Shown: positions 1-8,440, numbered from the stretch's first letter. The stretch is DNA of 64,000 nt from Ciceribacter sp. L1K22 (GCF_017599385.1 NZ_JAGFPK010000001.1:2059541-2123540), one strand, 5' to 3'. Translations and numbers: made by a program. The notes: a model not told the origin generated them from the letters alone.

Positions 1-777
1 ACCACCCGTAAGGTTGAAGCGTCCGAGTTCCGGAAAGCTGAAGCTGAGCGGCCAACCGACCGCGGCAAACGCCAGCACGGGAAGGCCGACGATCAGGCCG
101 AGCGACGCCCAGCCCACGGGAAACTGCTGTCCCGTAGCCGCCTGACGGGCCTTGGCCCAGCGCGCCATGACGATGGCGGCGACGATAGCGACCCCGAATG
201 CGATCGGCAGCACGATGGAGCCGTCACCCCACGAGGGCTTCGGAATGGCGAGGCCGCGATTGTTGAGGAACATGCCGAAGGGCAATTCAAGAGATTCGCG
301 AACCTGGGGCAGGGTGCTCAAGACACCGGAATACCAGAAGAAGATGACGAGCAGCACCGGGATGTTGCGGAACACCTCGACGTAAACGGTGCAAAGCCTT
401 GCGATCAGCCAATTGCCCGAGAGACGGCCGATGCCGATGATGAAGCCGACGATCGTGGCGGTGATGATGCCGGTGACCGCAACCAGTACCGTGTTGAGAA
501 AGCCGACGAGAAGGGCACGGCCGTACGTCGAGTCGCTGGAATATTCGATCATCGACTGGCCGATGTCGAAACCGGCGCGGCTGTCAAGGAAGTCGAAGCC
601 CGAGGCGGTGCCGGATCGAGCGAGGTTTTCGGCCGTATTTCCGGTCACCCAGATCACGAAGATGACGGTCAGCAGCGCAGTCAGGATCTGGAAGAATATC
701 GCGCGGACCGTTGGATTGTAGATATAGCTGCTAAGCGTTCCCCGTTCCGCCGGCGCGCTCAAGGCGTGGTCAGTCAT
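1..777 (-). CDS. aapQ: General L-amino acid ABC transporter permease AapQ (partial, N-terminal 259 residues)
   Basis: This is the inner-membrane permease of the broad-specificity amino-acid importer AapJQMP. The reading frame runs off the left edge, so only the N-terminal part is present. It starts MTDHALSAPAERGT at an ATG at 777. A first membrane segment follows (about residues 25-45), then a long periplasmic stretch, then the start of the permease core, where EVFRNIPVLL matches the conserved amino-acid permease pattern. It lies 94 bases downstream of aapJ on the same strand, separated by a strong terminator-like hairpin. This is the usual rhizobial aapJ-aapQ order. aapM and aapP would be expected just beyond the edge. 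Confidence 0.92.
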   Translation of the reverse strand, partial: MTDHALSAPAERGTLSSYIYNPTVRAIFFQILTALLTVIFVIWVTGNTAENLARSGTASGFDFLDSRAGFDIGQSMIEYSSDSTYGRALLVGFLNTVLVAVTGIITATIVGFIIGIGRLSGNWLIARLCTVYVEVFRNIPVLLVIFFWYSGVLSTLPQVRESLELPFGMFLNNRGLAIPKPSWGDGSIVLPIAFGVAIVAAIVMARWAKARQAATGQQFPVGWASLGLIVGLPVLAFAAVGWPLSFSFPELGRFNLTGG

Positions 778-827
778 TGGCCAGTCCCCTGTGGTTCTTT
801 TCGAACCTTATTGTGTCGTCGTCAGGC

Positions 828-859
828 AAAAAGGCCGGGGCGCGGCAGACGCCCCGGCC
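828..859 (-). terminator. Intrinsic terminator/attenuator between aapJ and aapQ
   Basis: Read on the minus strand, a perfect 10-bp stem (positions 850-859 pairing with 833-842) closes a 7-base loop and is followed by five Ts (832-828). It sits inside the aapJ-aapQ gap. A leaky terminator here would give more binding protein than permease, a common arrangement in ABC importer operons. The partial read-through is inferred. Confidence 0.88.
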
Positions 860-871
860 GATATCAGCGGA

Positions 872-1900
872 TCAGCGGATCGGCGGAGCGTACTGCAGGC
901 CGCCCTTGGTCCACAGAGCGTTGAGGCCACGTTCGATCTTCAGCGGCGTGGACGCGCCGATGTTGCGCTCGAACACTTCGCCATAGTTACCGACGGCCTT
1001 GATGATGTTGTAGGCCCAGTCGTTGGTCAGACCGAGGTCGGTACCGATCTTCGAGTCGGCTTCGGTGCCGAGGAAGCGCTTGATGTCGGGGTTGGTGGTC
1101 GACGACTTGATTTCGTCGACATTCGCCTGGGTGATGCCGAATTCTTCAGCCTGCACCAGAGCGTAGTGCGTCCACGAAACGATGTCGAACCACTGGTCGT
1201 CACCCTGGCGAACGGCCGGGCCAAGCGGCTCCTTGGAGATGATTTCCGGCAGGATGACGTGGTCGTCCGGGTTGGTCAGGTTGAGACGCACGGCATAGAG
1301 ACCCGACTGGTCGGTCGTGTAGACGTCGCAACGGCCGGCGGCGTAGGCAGCGTTCACTTCCTCGAACTTTTCGAAGACGACCGGCTTGTATTCCAGGTTG
1401 TTGGCGCGGAAATAGTCGGCGAGGTTTAGTTCGGTGGTGGTGCCGGCCTGGACGCAGACGGCAGCGCCGGAGAGTTCGAGTGCCGACGAAACGTTGAGGC
1501 TCTTCGGGACCATGAAGCCCTGGCCGTCATAGTAGTTGACGGTGCGGAAGTTGAAGCCGAGCGCGGTGTCGCGGCTGATCGTCCACGTGGTGTTGCGGAA
1601 CAGCACGTCGCCTTCGCCGGACTGCAGCGCGGGGAAGCGCGTGGTGCCCGTGGTTGGCGTGTACTTGACCTTGGTTCCGTCGGCGAAAATTGCCGCTGCG
1701 ACAGCCTTGCAATAATCAACGTCGAAACCGGACCAGTTGCCGGAGGCGTCAGGTGAAGCAAAGCCGGCGAGACCGGTGTTGACGACGCACTGAACAAAAC
1801 CCTTGGCCTTCACGTCGTCGAGCGTAGCGGCGGAGGCGGCGGACGCGCCCATTCCGAGAACCGCAGCGCCGAGTGCGACTGACAGGAACTTGATGTTCAT
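872..1900 (-). CDS. aapJ: General L-amino acid-binding periplasmic protein AapJ
   Basis: The periplasmic substrate-binding subunit of the Aap importer delivers many L-amino acids to AapQM. The 342-residue product has a clear Sec signal peptide (MNIKFLS, hydrophobic core, ASAASA|ATLDDV). The mature family-3 solute-binding fold includes FDVDYCKAVAAAI and TTRFPALQSGEGDV, typical of AapJ. The ATG at 1900 has AAAGG about 9 bases upstream. An in-frame TTG three codons earlier is less likely. It is the first visible gene of the aap operon and is divergent from metC. Confidence 0.95.
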   Translation of the reverse strand: MNIKFLSVALGAAVLGMGASAASAATLDDVKAKGFVQCVVNTGLAGFASPDASGNWSGFDVDYCKAVAAAIFADGTKVKYTPTTGTTRFPALQSGEGDVLFRNTTWTISRDTALGFNFRTVNYYDGQGFMVPKSLNVSSALELSGAAVCVQAGTTTELNLADYFRANNLEYKPVVFEKFEEVNAAYAAGRCDVYTTDQSGLYAVRLNLTNPDDHVILPEIISKEPLGPAVRQGDDQWFDIVSWTHYALVQAEEFGITQANVDEIKSSTTNPDIKRFLGTEADSKIGTDLGLTNDWAYNIIKAVGNYGEVFERNIGASTPLKIERGLNALWTKGGLQYAPPIR

Positions 1901-2256
1901 TTTTCCCAACCTTTATCTGTTGTCTTTTTGCTGACGGTGGGTTGCGCCTGTTAAAACGCGCATGCCACCGGCCCGCCGCCCTCCCGGCGCGGACCGACCT
2001 ATCACAGTCGTAAATGGGTGTGTGGTCAAGTGTTGATGGCAAGAATCGGACACAAAAGTGGCAATTCGCCTAAATGGCTTGAAAAATGGGCATATTTTGC
2101 TGTTCTAAGGCAGCTGTTGAACAAAAAAGTGACTGCTGAAAACGCTTTGAATCGCGTTTTTACCGTTTTGGAGACGTATGCGGGCCCTCTTGACCGACCC
2201 CGCCGGGGAGGCCACAAATGCCGCCGATACGACGCTGACAAAAGGTGCCTTTACAC
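1901..2256. promoter_or_regulatory. Divergent intergenic region between aapJ and metC
   Basis: These 356 bases separate two divergently transcribed genes and must hold both promoters. The middle (about 2010-2175) is much richer in A and T than the flanking genes. It contains a 7-bp inverted repeat, AAAACGC at 2139-2145 and GCGTTTT at 2154-2160. No confident -35/-10 pair or SAM riboswitch was recognised. Confidence 0.6.
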
Positions 2257-3447
2257 ATGAAAGACCGCAAGAAGATGCTGGCCGAAGCCGGCACGGATAC
2301 CAGGCTCTGCCATATCGGAAACGACCCGTCCGACTTCTTCGGTTTCGTCAATCCGCCGGTCGTGCACGCGTCCACGGTCCTGTTTCCCGACGTCAAGACG
2401 ATGGAGACCCGGGCCCAGAAATACACCTACGGAACGCGTGGTACGCCGACGACGGACGCGCTCTGCGCGGCGATCGATGAACTGGAAGGCTCCGCCGGAA
2501 CGATTCTGGTGCCTTCGGGGCTGGCCGCGATCACCGTGCCATTCCTCGCCTATCTGTCGGCGGGCGACCATGCGCTGATCGTCGATTCGGTCTATTCGCC
2601 CTGCCGCCATTTCTGCGACACGATGCTCACGCGTCTGGGCGTCGAGATCGAATACTACGATCCTGCCGTCGGCGCCGGCATAGAAACGCTGATCCGCCCC
2701 AACACGAAGCTCGTGCACGCCGAGGCACCGGGTTCGAACACCTTCGAAATGCAGGACATCCGTGCCATCGCCGACGCCGCCCACAAGCATGGCTGCGTCG
2801 TCACCATGGACAATACCTGGGCGACGCCGCTCTATTTCCGGCCACTCGATTTCGGCGTCGACGTCTCGATCCACGCCGCCACCAAGTATCCGTCCGGCCA
2901 TTCCGATATCCTGATGGGAACCGTTTCGGCCAACGAGGCACACTGGAAGGCGCTCAGCGAAGCGCAGTATACGCTCGGCACCTGTCCGTCGCCGGATGAT
3001 TCCTACATGATCCTGCGCGGCCTGCGCACCATGGGTTTGAGGCTCGACGCGCACCAGAAGGCCGCCCTTGCCGTAGCGGAGTGGCTGGAGGGCAGGGAAG
3101 GTGTGGCCAAGGTCCTGCATCCGGCGCTGCCGAGCTTTCCCGGCCACGACATCTGGAAGCGCGACTTCAAGGGAGCGAGCGGCATCTTCTCCTTCGTGCT
3201 CGCTGCCGACGGTCAGGCACAGTTCAAGCCAAAGGCCCGCGCCTTCCTCGACGAACTCTCCCTTTTCGGCCTGGGCTATTCGTGGGGCGGATACGAAAGC
3301 CTCGCGGTCATGGTCAATCTCGACGACCGCCGGATCTGCAAGGCACCGACAGAGGGCCCGGTGATCCGACTGCAGATCGGCCTGGAGAATGTCGAGGACA
3401 TCATCGCCGATCTCGAACGCGGTTTTGCGGCGGCTGCGAAGGTCTGA
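2257..3447 (+). CDS. metC: Cystathionine beta-lyase
   Basis: A PLP enzyme of the Cys/Met metabolism family. It probably cleaves cystathionine to homocysteine, pyruvate and ammonia in methionine synthesis. The 396-residue protein shows the PLP-phosphate contact YTYGTRGTPT (about 56-65), the cofactor Asp in MDNTWAT (D185) and the Schiff-base lysine in HAATKYPSGHSD (K210). The length fits MetC. The ATG at 2257 follows AAAGGTG at a good distance. A GTG four codons upstream overlaps that ribosome site and is less likely. It converges on the downstream monooxygenase, two bases from its stop. A gamma-lyase or synthase role cannot be fully excluded from motifs alone. Confidence 0.93.
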   Translation: MKDRKKMLAEAGTDTRLCHIGNDPSDFFGFVNPPVVHASTVLFPDVKTMETRAQKYTYGTRGTPTTDALCAAIDELEGSAGTILVPSGLAAITVPFLAYLSAGDHALIVDSVYSPCRHFCDTMLTRLGVEIEYYDPAVGAGIETLIRPNTKLVHAEAPGSNTFEMQDIRAIADAAHKHGCVVTMDNTWATPLYFRPLDFGVDVSIHAATKYPSGHSDILMGTVSANEAHWKALSEAQYTLGTCPSPDDSYMILRGLRTMGLRLDAHQKAALAVAEWLEGREGVAKVLHPALPSFPGHDIWKRDFKGASGIFSFVLAADGQAQFKPKARAFLDELSLFGLGYSWGGYESLAVMVNLDDRRICKAPTEGPVIRLQIGLENVEDIIADLERGFAAAAKV

Positions 3448-3449
3448 GA

Positions 3450-4613
3450 TCAGCCCTTGGCGCGGTAGCCGTAGAGCCAGTCGAGATCGGAAATCAGAGC
3501 CTTCGGCGATCTGAGCGACAGCACAAGGTCGCGGGCGACCCGCATCGGGCCGCTTGCGTGATAGGCCATCCGGTTGAAATCGGCCCGATCCTTGACCTTG
3601 GCGGCACGGCGTTTGCGGCCGGTCTCGAAGGATGACAGTGCCTGTGGCAGGGGCTGGCGTGACACCGCGCCGGCCAGTTCGAACCCATCCTCGATCGCCA
3701 TGGCCGCGCCCTGGGCTGCAAATGGCATCATGGCATGCGCGGCGTCGCCGATCAGGACCGTGTCGCGGCCGTTCTGCCAGCTGCCGGCACTCGCCTGGTA
3801 AAGCGGCCAGAAGGTCGGCTCGCCGGCCTCCAGCAACAGCGCGGTGATCTTGCGGTTCCACCCGGAAAACCGTTCCATGATGACCGCCCGTTGCGCGGCG
3901 CTGCCCTGCGCCGCCCAGGTCTCGCCCGGACTGGCGCCGGCCGTGATCGCGACGATGTTGAAGCCGTCGATCTCCTTGAGCGGATAGCAGACCATATGGC
4001 TGTCGCGGCCGAGATAGGCGGTGAGGTTCGACGGATCCAGAATGTCAGTGCGGCCCGTGTCCTTCAGGGTAAACCGCCAGGCGACATTGCCGGAAAAAGT
4101 GACGCCGGGACTGTTGGGCACCCGCTCGCGAAGGGTCGACCACACGCCGTCGGCGCCGACGAAGAGGTCTGCCTTCACGCCGGTCAGTGCCTCGATGGAT
4201 GCGGGATCGGTCGATGTCAGCCGCGAGCCGAGATGCAGCCGGCAATTGCGATTGTGCAGCACCGCGTGGAGCAGGCCCTGTTGCAAGGTCGCGCGATGCA
4301 GGACTCCGTAGGGCGCGCCCCAGCGCTCGCGGGCGAAACGACCGGCGGGTAGGGCGGTGATGGCTTTCAACGAGCGCCCGTCGGCAAGCCGCAGCGTGTC
4401 GGGCTCGCACCATTTTCGCTCAAGATCATCGAGCACGCCGAGATCGCCGAGAATGCGCGAGGCGTTCGGCGAGAGCTGCAGTCCGGCGCCGACTTCGGTC
4501 AGCTGCGGCGCCTGCTCGAGGATGTCGCAGTGTATGCCGAGACGCGCCAAGGAGAGCGCGGCCGTCAGCCCGGCGACACCGGCGCCGACGATCGCGACGT
4601 TCTGGATGGACAT
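3450..4613 (-). CDS. FAD-dependent aromatic-ring monooxygenase family protein (salicylate hydroxylase-like)
   Basis: A single-component flavoprotein hydroxylase of the PHBH/UbiH class (387 aa). Three fingerprints are visible: the N-terminal Rossmann GAGVAG (10-15) with an acidic residue at the end of beta-2 (E33), the DG motif in VGADGVWS, and the GD motif in IGDAAHAMMPFAAQG that binds the FAD ribityl chain. It resembles salicylate 1-hydroxylase or 3-hydroxybenzoate 6-hydroxylase. The substrate cannot be read from sequence, and no aromatic-degradation genes flank it. The ATG at 4613 is the only reasonable start. Confidence 0.85.
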   Translation of the reverse strand: MSIQNVAIVGAGVAGLTAALSLARLGIHCDILEQAPQLTEVGAGLQLSPNASRILGDLGVLDDLERKWCEPDTLRLADGRSLKAITALPAGRFARERWGAPYGVLHRATLQQGLLHAVLHNRNCRLHLGSRLTSTDPASIEALTGVKADLFVGADGVWSTLRERVPNSPGVTFSGNVAWRFTLKDTGRTDILDPSNLTAYLGRDSHMVCYPLKEIDGFNIVAITAGASPGETWAAQGSAAQRAVIMERFSGWNRKITALLLEAGEPTFWPLYQASAGSWQNGRDTVLIGDAAHAMMPFAAQGAAMAIEDGFELAGAVSRQPLPQALSSFETGRKRRAAKVKDRADFNRMAYHASGPMRVARDLVLSLRSPKALISDLDWLYGYRAKG

Positions 4614-4653
4614 GGAAAACGCCGTCCTGACGGCCGGTTTCTAGACCTGGAGA

Positions 4654-4899
4654 TCAGGCGGCCTTGCTGTGGAACACGCAGCCGGCCGGGATCGTCTGTT
4701 CCGCCTTCAGGGACGGATTGTAGCGATAGAGCGTCGAGCAGTAGGAGCAGACCTTCTCGTTGTCGTCGCCCATGTCGATGAAGATGTGCGGATGGTCGAA
4801 CGGCACGGATGCGCCGGTGCACATGAATTCCTTCACGCCGATCTCGATCACGCGGTGACCGCCATCGTTCTGGAAGTGGGGGATGGAGTGCCCGGCCAT
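4654..4899 (-). CDS. Zinc-finger domain protein (zf-CHCC, NDUFS6-like)
   Basis: A small 81-residue protein with a CHCC zinc site: C27, H36 or H38, then C51-x-x-C54 inside VCSYCSTLY. The segment around VIEIGVKEFMC is characteristic of the family. The family includes the mitochondrial complex I accessory subunit NDUFS6, and alphaproteobacterial homologues are thought to act in complex I biogenesis or Fe-S handling. The role here is inferred from family only. It lies 40 bases upstream of the monooxygenase on the same strand and may be cotranscribed with it. Confidence 0.85.
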   Translation of the reverse strand: MAGHSIPHFQNDGGHRVIEIGVKEFMCTGASVPFDHPHIFIDMGDDNEKVCSYCSTLYRYNPSLKAEQTIPAGCVFHSKAA

Positions 4900-5061
4900 G
4901 AATGTCTCTCCGCTGCCATTGCCTGTTTGCGGCGGACATTATCGCCGTTCGCCGCAAATGTGTAGTGCCGCGCCTGGGGAAGCGGCGAGAAAAACTGTCG
5001 CGGGCCGTTGGATGAAAGAGTGTGTTCTCTTATGGTGCGCGCCGACGAAAGGACCCGCCGC

Positions 5062-5859
5062 ATGAACCTCAACGTGCCCGCATTCTCCCTGTTTTATCAC
5101 GATGGCCTGCAGCTTGCCTATTTTGACCAGGGGGAAAGAGACGCCCCGCCGGTGTTGCTGATTCATGGCTTTGCTTCGACGGCGAGCGTCAACTGGGTCA
5201 ATCCGGGCTGGCTGAAGACACTGATTGAAGCCGGCTACCGGGTGATCGCGCTGGACAATCGTGGCCATGGCGCGAGCGACCGGCCGCACGATTCGGAAGC
5301 CTACTATCCGCCGCTGATGGCCGCCGACGCCGCCGCGCTCTTGAAGCATCTGGGCATCGAAAAGGCCCATGTGATGGGTTACTCAATGGGCGCCCGCATC
5401 TCGGCGTTCATGGCGCTGGATTATCCAGATGTGGTTCGCTCGCTCGTATTCGGTGGCCTTGGAATCGGCATGATCGAGGGTGTCGGCGACTGGGACCCGA
5501 TCGCCGACGCGCTGCTGGCGCCATCGCTCTCCGACGTCACCCATGAACGCGGCCGCATGTTCCGCCTGTTCGCCGACCAGACCCGTTCGGATCGCTTCGC
5601 GCTCGCCGCCTGCATCCAGACCTCGCGTGTGCTGGTGACGCGCGAACAGGCCGAAAGCATCGACCAGCCGACACTGATTGCCGTCGGCACGAAGGACGAT
5701 ATCGCCGGCTCAGGCGAGGAGCTGGCGAAGATCATGCCGAACGCCCGGGCGATCGACATCCCGAACCGCGACCACATGCTCGCCGTCGGCGACCGGGTTT
5801 TCAAGGCGGCGGTGCTGGATTTCTATCGCGAGTTGGATGGTCCGCTCACCGCCCGGTGA
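5062..5859 (+). CDS. Alpha/beta-fold hydrolase
   Basis: The 265-residue protein has the full catalytic triad of the alpha/beta hydrolase fold: nucleophile S108 in GYSMG, an acid in GTKDD (D212/D213) and H238 in IPNRDHM. The HG oxyanion motif LLIHGF is near residue 35 and the DNRGHGASD strand near 65-73. The ATG at 5062 has AAAGGA eight bases upstream; in-frame TTG/GTG codons further up lack a site. The substrate is unknown. Its 3' end overlaps the convergent crotonase-fold gene by 14 bases. Confidence 0.88.
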   Translation: MNLNVPAFSLFYHDGLQLAYFDQGERDAPPVLLIHGFASTASVNWVNPGWLKTLIEAGYRVIALDNRGHGASDRPHDSEAYYPPLMAADAAALLKHLGIEKAHVMGYSMGARISAFMALDYPDVVRSLVFGGLGIGMIEGVGDWDPIADALLAPSLSDVTHERGRMFRLFADQTRSDRFALAACIQTSRVLVTREQAESIDQPTLIAVGTKDDIAGSGEELAKIMPNARAIDIPNRDHMLAVGDRVFKAAVLDFYRELDGPLTAR

Positions 5860-6649
5860 AGATCGGCTTCCGCCGCTCGACGAAGGCGGCGCGACCTTCC
5901 GCGTAGTCTTCGCTGTCGAAGGTCGAGGCACCGAGTACCTCCGCGTCCGCCAAGAGCACCGCATCGCCGGTCTCGGCCGCCCGGAGCGCAAGCTTGGCCG
6001 CCTGGACGGAGAGCGGCGCGTTCTGCGCGATCGTGCCAGCAAGCTCGAAGGCGGCGCCGTCGAGTGCGCCAGGCGGCGTGACCTCCAGAAGGAAGCCATT
6101 GGCGGCGAGCGTACCGGCGGTCATCGCCGCGCCGCTGAAGAGCGCTTTGCGCGCCTGTTGCGCGCCGAGCGACAGCAGGAAATCGCCGACGGCATCGGCC
6201 GGATAGGCAAGCCCGAGACGCGCCGCCGGCACGGCGAACACGGCGGTGTCGTCGGCCAGCCTCAAGTCACAGGCCGCTGCGAGCCCGAAACCGCCGCCAT
6301 AGCAGATGCCTCTGATCGCCGCGACCACCGGGACCCGGCAGTCGCGCACGGCGGCAAACGCCGCTGAATTGGCCGCCTCGTAGATTCGAGCCGTCTCCGC
6401 GTCCTTGCGGACGGTCGGAAACTCGGAAATGTCGGCGCCCGCGGAAAAGTCCCGCTCGCCGGCCCCCGACAGCACGACGACCCGAGCGTGGGCGTCCGCC
6501 ACCAGCCAGTGCAGCGCTTCCGGGATCGCCCGCCACATCGCAAGGGTGACCGCGTTCTTCCGCTCCGGATGGTCGAGTACCAGCGTACCGACGCTATCGC
6601 GGCACGCGGCCTTCACACGCCCTCGGGCGAAATCACTCGTTATCTTCAT
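5846..6649 (-). CDS. Enoyl-CoA hydratase/isomerase (crotonase) family protein
   Basis: A 267-residue crotonase-fold protein. The two oxyanion-hole segments are present: DFSAGADISEF (67-77) and CYGGGFGLAAACDLRLA (about 115-131). Where true hydratases carry their two catalytic glutamates, this protein has AVFAVPAARLGLAYPADAVG, with no Glu. It is therefore probably not a standard enoyl-CoA hydratase. An isomerase, hydrolase, lyase or dehalogenase-type activity is as likely. It overlaps the 3' end of the convergent hydrolase gene. Confidence 0.85.
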   Translation of the reverse strand: MKITSDFARGRVKAACRDSVGTLVLDHPERKNAVTLAMWRAIPEALHWLVADAHARVVVLSGAGERDFSAGADISEFPTVRKDAETARIYEAANSAAFAAVRDCRVPVVAAIRGICYGGGFGLAAACDLRLADDTAVFAVPAARLGLAYPADAVGDFLLSLGAQQARKALFSGAAMTAGTLAANGFLLEVTPPGALDGAAFELAGTIAQNAPLSVQAAKLALRAAETGDAVLLADAEVLGASTFDSEDYAEGRAAFVERRKPIFTGR

Positions 6650-6721
6650 TTTGATCGGCCCATTTAAGTCGAGTCACACTTGCTATATATATTGTCACCG
6701 AACACGACGAGGAGACAGTCG

Positions 6722-7546
6722 ATGCCGGCCAAGAGCGAAATGCTTCAGGGACAATCGCTGAAGACCATGGACCCGATCTGGGACACGCTCCGTCAGGAGG
6801 CCAAGCTTGCGGCGGAGCGCGAGCCGTTGCTCGCCGCCTTTCTTTATTCCACCGTGCTGAACCATCGCTCGCTGGAAGACTGCGTGATCTATCGGATCTG
6901 CGAACGGCTCGACCATCCAGATCTGCAGGCGACGCTTTTGCGCCAGACCTTCGAGGAAATGCTCGAGGACTGGCCGGAATGGTCGTCGATCGTGCGCGTC
7001 GACATCCAGGCCGTCTACGACCGTGATCCCGCTTGCCTGCGGTTCCTGGAGCCGGTCCTCTATTTCAAGGGCTTCCACGCGATCCAGACCCATCGTCTGG
7101 CGCACTGGCTGTGGAAGAAGGGCCGCCGTGATCTGGCGCTCTACCTGCAGAGCCGCTCGTCGAGCGTCTTCCAGACCGACATCAACCCCGCAGCCCATGT
7201 CGGCCGCGGCATCTTCCTCGACCATGCTACCGGCCTGGTCGTCGGCGAGACCGCGCGGATCGGCGACAATGTCTCGATCCTGCACGGCGTCACGCTCGGC
7301 GGCACCGGCAAGGAGGGCGCCGATCGCCATCCGAAGATCGGCGATGGCGTGCTGATCGGCGCCGGCGCCAAGGTGCTCGGCAATATCGCCGTCGGCAATT
7401 GCTCTCGTGTGGCAGCCGGTTCGGTCGTGCTGAAACCCGTTCCGCCTTGCTCGACCGTCGCCGGCGTCCCGGCCCGCGTGGTCGGCGAAGCCGGCTGCGC
7501 CGAACCCGCCCGGTCGATGGACCAGATGCTCGCCTCAGAGGCGTGA
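6722..7546 (+). CDS. cysE: Serine O-acetyltransferase
   Basis: CysE transfers acetyl from acetyl-CoA to serine, the committed step of cysteine synthesis. The 274-residue protein has the alpha-helical N-terminal domain (PIWDTLRQEA; FLYSTVLNH) and a left-handed beta-helix of hexapeptide repeats. The catalytic His regions are FLDHATGLVVGE and ILHGVTLGGTGK, and the C-terminal tail is typical. The ATG at 6722 has AGGAG (6710-6714) seven bases upstream. A TATATA-rich stretch near 6684-6692 may hold its promoter. It runs opposite to the crotonase gene. Confidence 0.96.
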   Translation: MPAKSEMLQGQSLKTMDPIWDTLRQEAKLAAEREPLLAAFLYSTVLNHRSLEDCVIYRICERLDHPDLQATLLRQTFEEMLEDWPEWSSIVRVDIQAVYDRDPACLRFLEPVLYFKGFHAIQTHRLAHWLWKKGRRDLALYLQSRSSSVFQTDINPAAHVGRGIFLDHATGLVVGETARIGDNVSILHGVTLGGTGKEGADRHPKIGDGVLIGAGAKVLGNIAVGNCSRVAAGSVVLKPVPPCSTVAGVPARVVGEAGCAEPARSMDQMLASEA

Positions 7547-7666
7547 GAGGCTCTTTCCAGCCGGGCGAAATCTCGGAGAAAACCGGATAAACGGCGCTCG
7601 CGCCTTTACAGCGGCGCGCGGGCCGTGCGACAAGCGCCGCGATTTGAACAGTTGATGGAGATTGCG

Positions 7667-7870
7667 GTGAAGCCGGAAGAAATCAAGAAACTCGAAGCCT
7701 ACTTCAAGCGCATGTTCAATCCGAACATGGTCGTCAAGGCGCGGCCGCGCAAGGATGACTCGGCCGAAGTCTATCTGGGCGATGAGTTTCTCGGCGTCGT
7801 CTTCAAGGACGACGAGGATGGCGATCTGTCCTACAATTTCTCGATGGCGATCCTCGACGTGGATCTCTGA
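7667..7870 (+). CDS. DUF3126 family protein
   Basis: A 67-residue protein of a family restricted to Alphaproteobacteria. It starts VKPEEIKKLEAYFKRMF and ends in the conserved acidic stretch FKDDEDGDLSYNFSMAILDVDL. Function is unknown. The GTG at 7667 is chosen because GGAG (7657-7660) lies six bases upstream and the resulting N-terminus matches the usual family length. An ATG at 7655 has no ribosome site. A strong terminator follows directly. Confidence 0.85.
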   Translation: MKPEEIKKLEAYFKRMFNPNMVVKARPRKDDSAEVYLGDEFLGVVFKDDEDGDLSYNFSMAILDVDL

Positions 7871-7894
7871 GCGGTTCGCCGTTTGATGACTTTA

Positions 7895-7924
7895 AAGGGC
7901 CGGTTGAGCGATCAACCGGCCCTT
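7895..7924 (+). terminator. Terminator after the DUF3126 gene
   Basis: A perfect 13-bp inverted repeat (7895-7907 with 7912-7924) around a GCGA tetraloop starts 24 bases after the DUF3126 stop. The T-run is short. It separates this gene from the phasin promoter. Confidence 0.82.
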
Positions 7925-7958
7925 CTTGATTGTCGTCAAATGCAACCAAGAGATTTTG

Positions 7959-8006
7959 TGCAATGCAACAAAATTCCTTGACCGAATGTGCGCCAGTGCT
8001 TATATG
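7959..8006 (+). promoter_or_regulatory. Phasin promoter with an upstream TGCAATGCA palindrome
   Basis: A good sigma-70 promoter is visible: TTGACC at 7978-7983 and TATATG at 8001-8006, with a 17-base spacer. Just upstream, TGCAATGCA (7959-7967) is a small palindrome of the TGC/GCA type bound by PhaR/AniA repressors, which are known to control phasin genes in several Alphaproteobacteria. That PhaR acts here is inferred. Confidence 0.62.
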
Positions 8007-8039
8007 AGGCTCAGAACAACGACGGGAAGGAGCATTTGC

Positions 8040-8384
8040 ATGTTCAATTTTGACGAAGCCAACCGGAAGGGCAAGGAAGCCATGGATAACGCGCTGAAGG
8101 GCTATTCCGACGTCGCCAGGGGCTTCCAGGCGATCGCCACCGAAGCAACCGAATATTCCAAGAAATCGTTCCAGGACATGGCCGCCCACATGGAGGCGCT
8201 CACCTCCGTGAAGAGCGTCGAGCAGGCCATGGAGCTCCAGACCTCGTATCTGAAGTCGTCCTACGAGAGCTTCGTTGCCGAAGCCACGAAGATGGGCGAA
8301 ATGTACGCCGATCTCGCAAAGACCGCCTACAAGCCCTACGAGGCACCTGTGTCCAAGGCAATGTCGATGTCGAACGCCGCCTGA
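8040..8384 (+). CDS. Phasin family protein
   Basis: A 114-residue, almost entirely helical protein of the phasin_2 type. The helical heptad-like stretch includes MDNALKGYSDVARGFQAIATE and QTSYLKSSYESFVAEATKMGEMY. Phasins coat polyhydroxyalkanoate granules in the cytoplasm and limit granule size. The ATG at 8040 has AAGGAG (8027-8032) seven bases upstream. It is monocistronic, with its own promoter and terminator. Confidence 0.9.
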   Translation: MFNFDEANRKGKEAMDNALKGYSDVARGFQAIATEATEYSKKSFQDMAAHMEALTSVKSVEQAMELQTSYLKSSYESFVAEATKMGEMYADLAKTAYKPYEAPVSKAMSMSNAA

Positions 8385-8410
8385 GCGGTTTAAACCCGAC
8401 AATCCCAAGG

Positions 8411-8440
8411 ACCGGTCGCGACATTCGCGGCCGGTTTTTT
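8411..8440 (+). terminator. Terminator after the phasin gene
   Basis: A 10-bp stem (8411-8420 with 8426-8435, one T-G pair) with a 5-base loop is followed by TTTTT. It is placed 26 bases after the phasin stop. Confidence 0.9.

Noticed and set aside
2100-2256. Possible SAM-II riboswitch before metC
   Set aside because: The metC leader was searched by eye for the SAM-II pseudoknot pattern and nothing convincing was found. An Infernal run would settle it.
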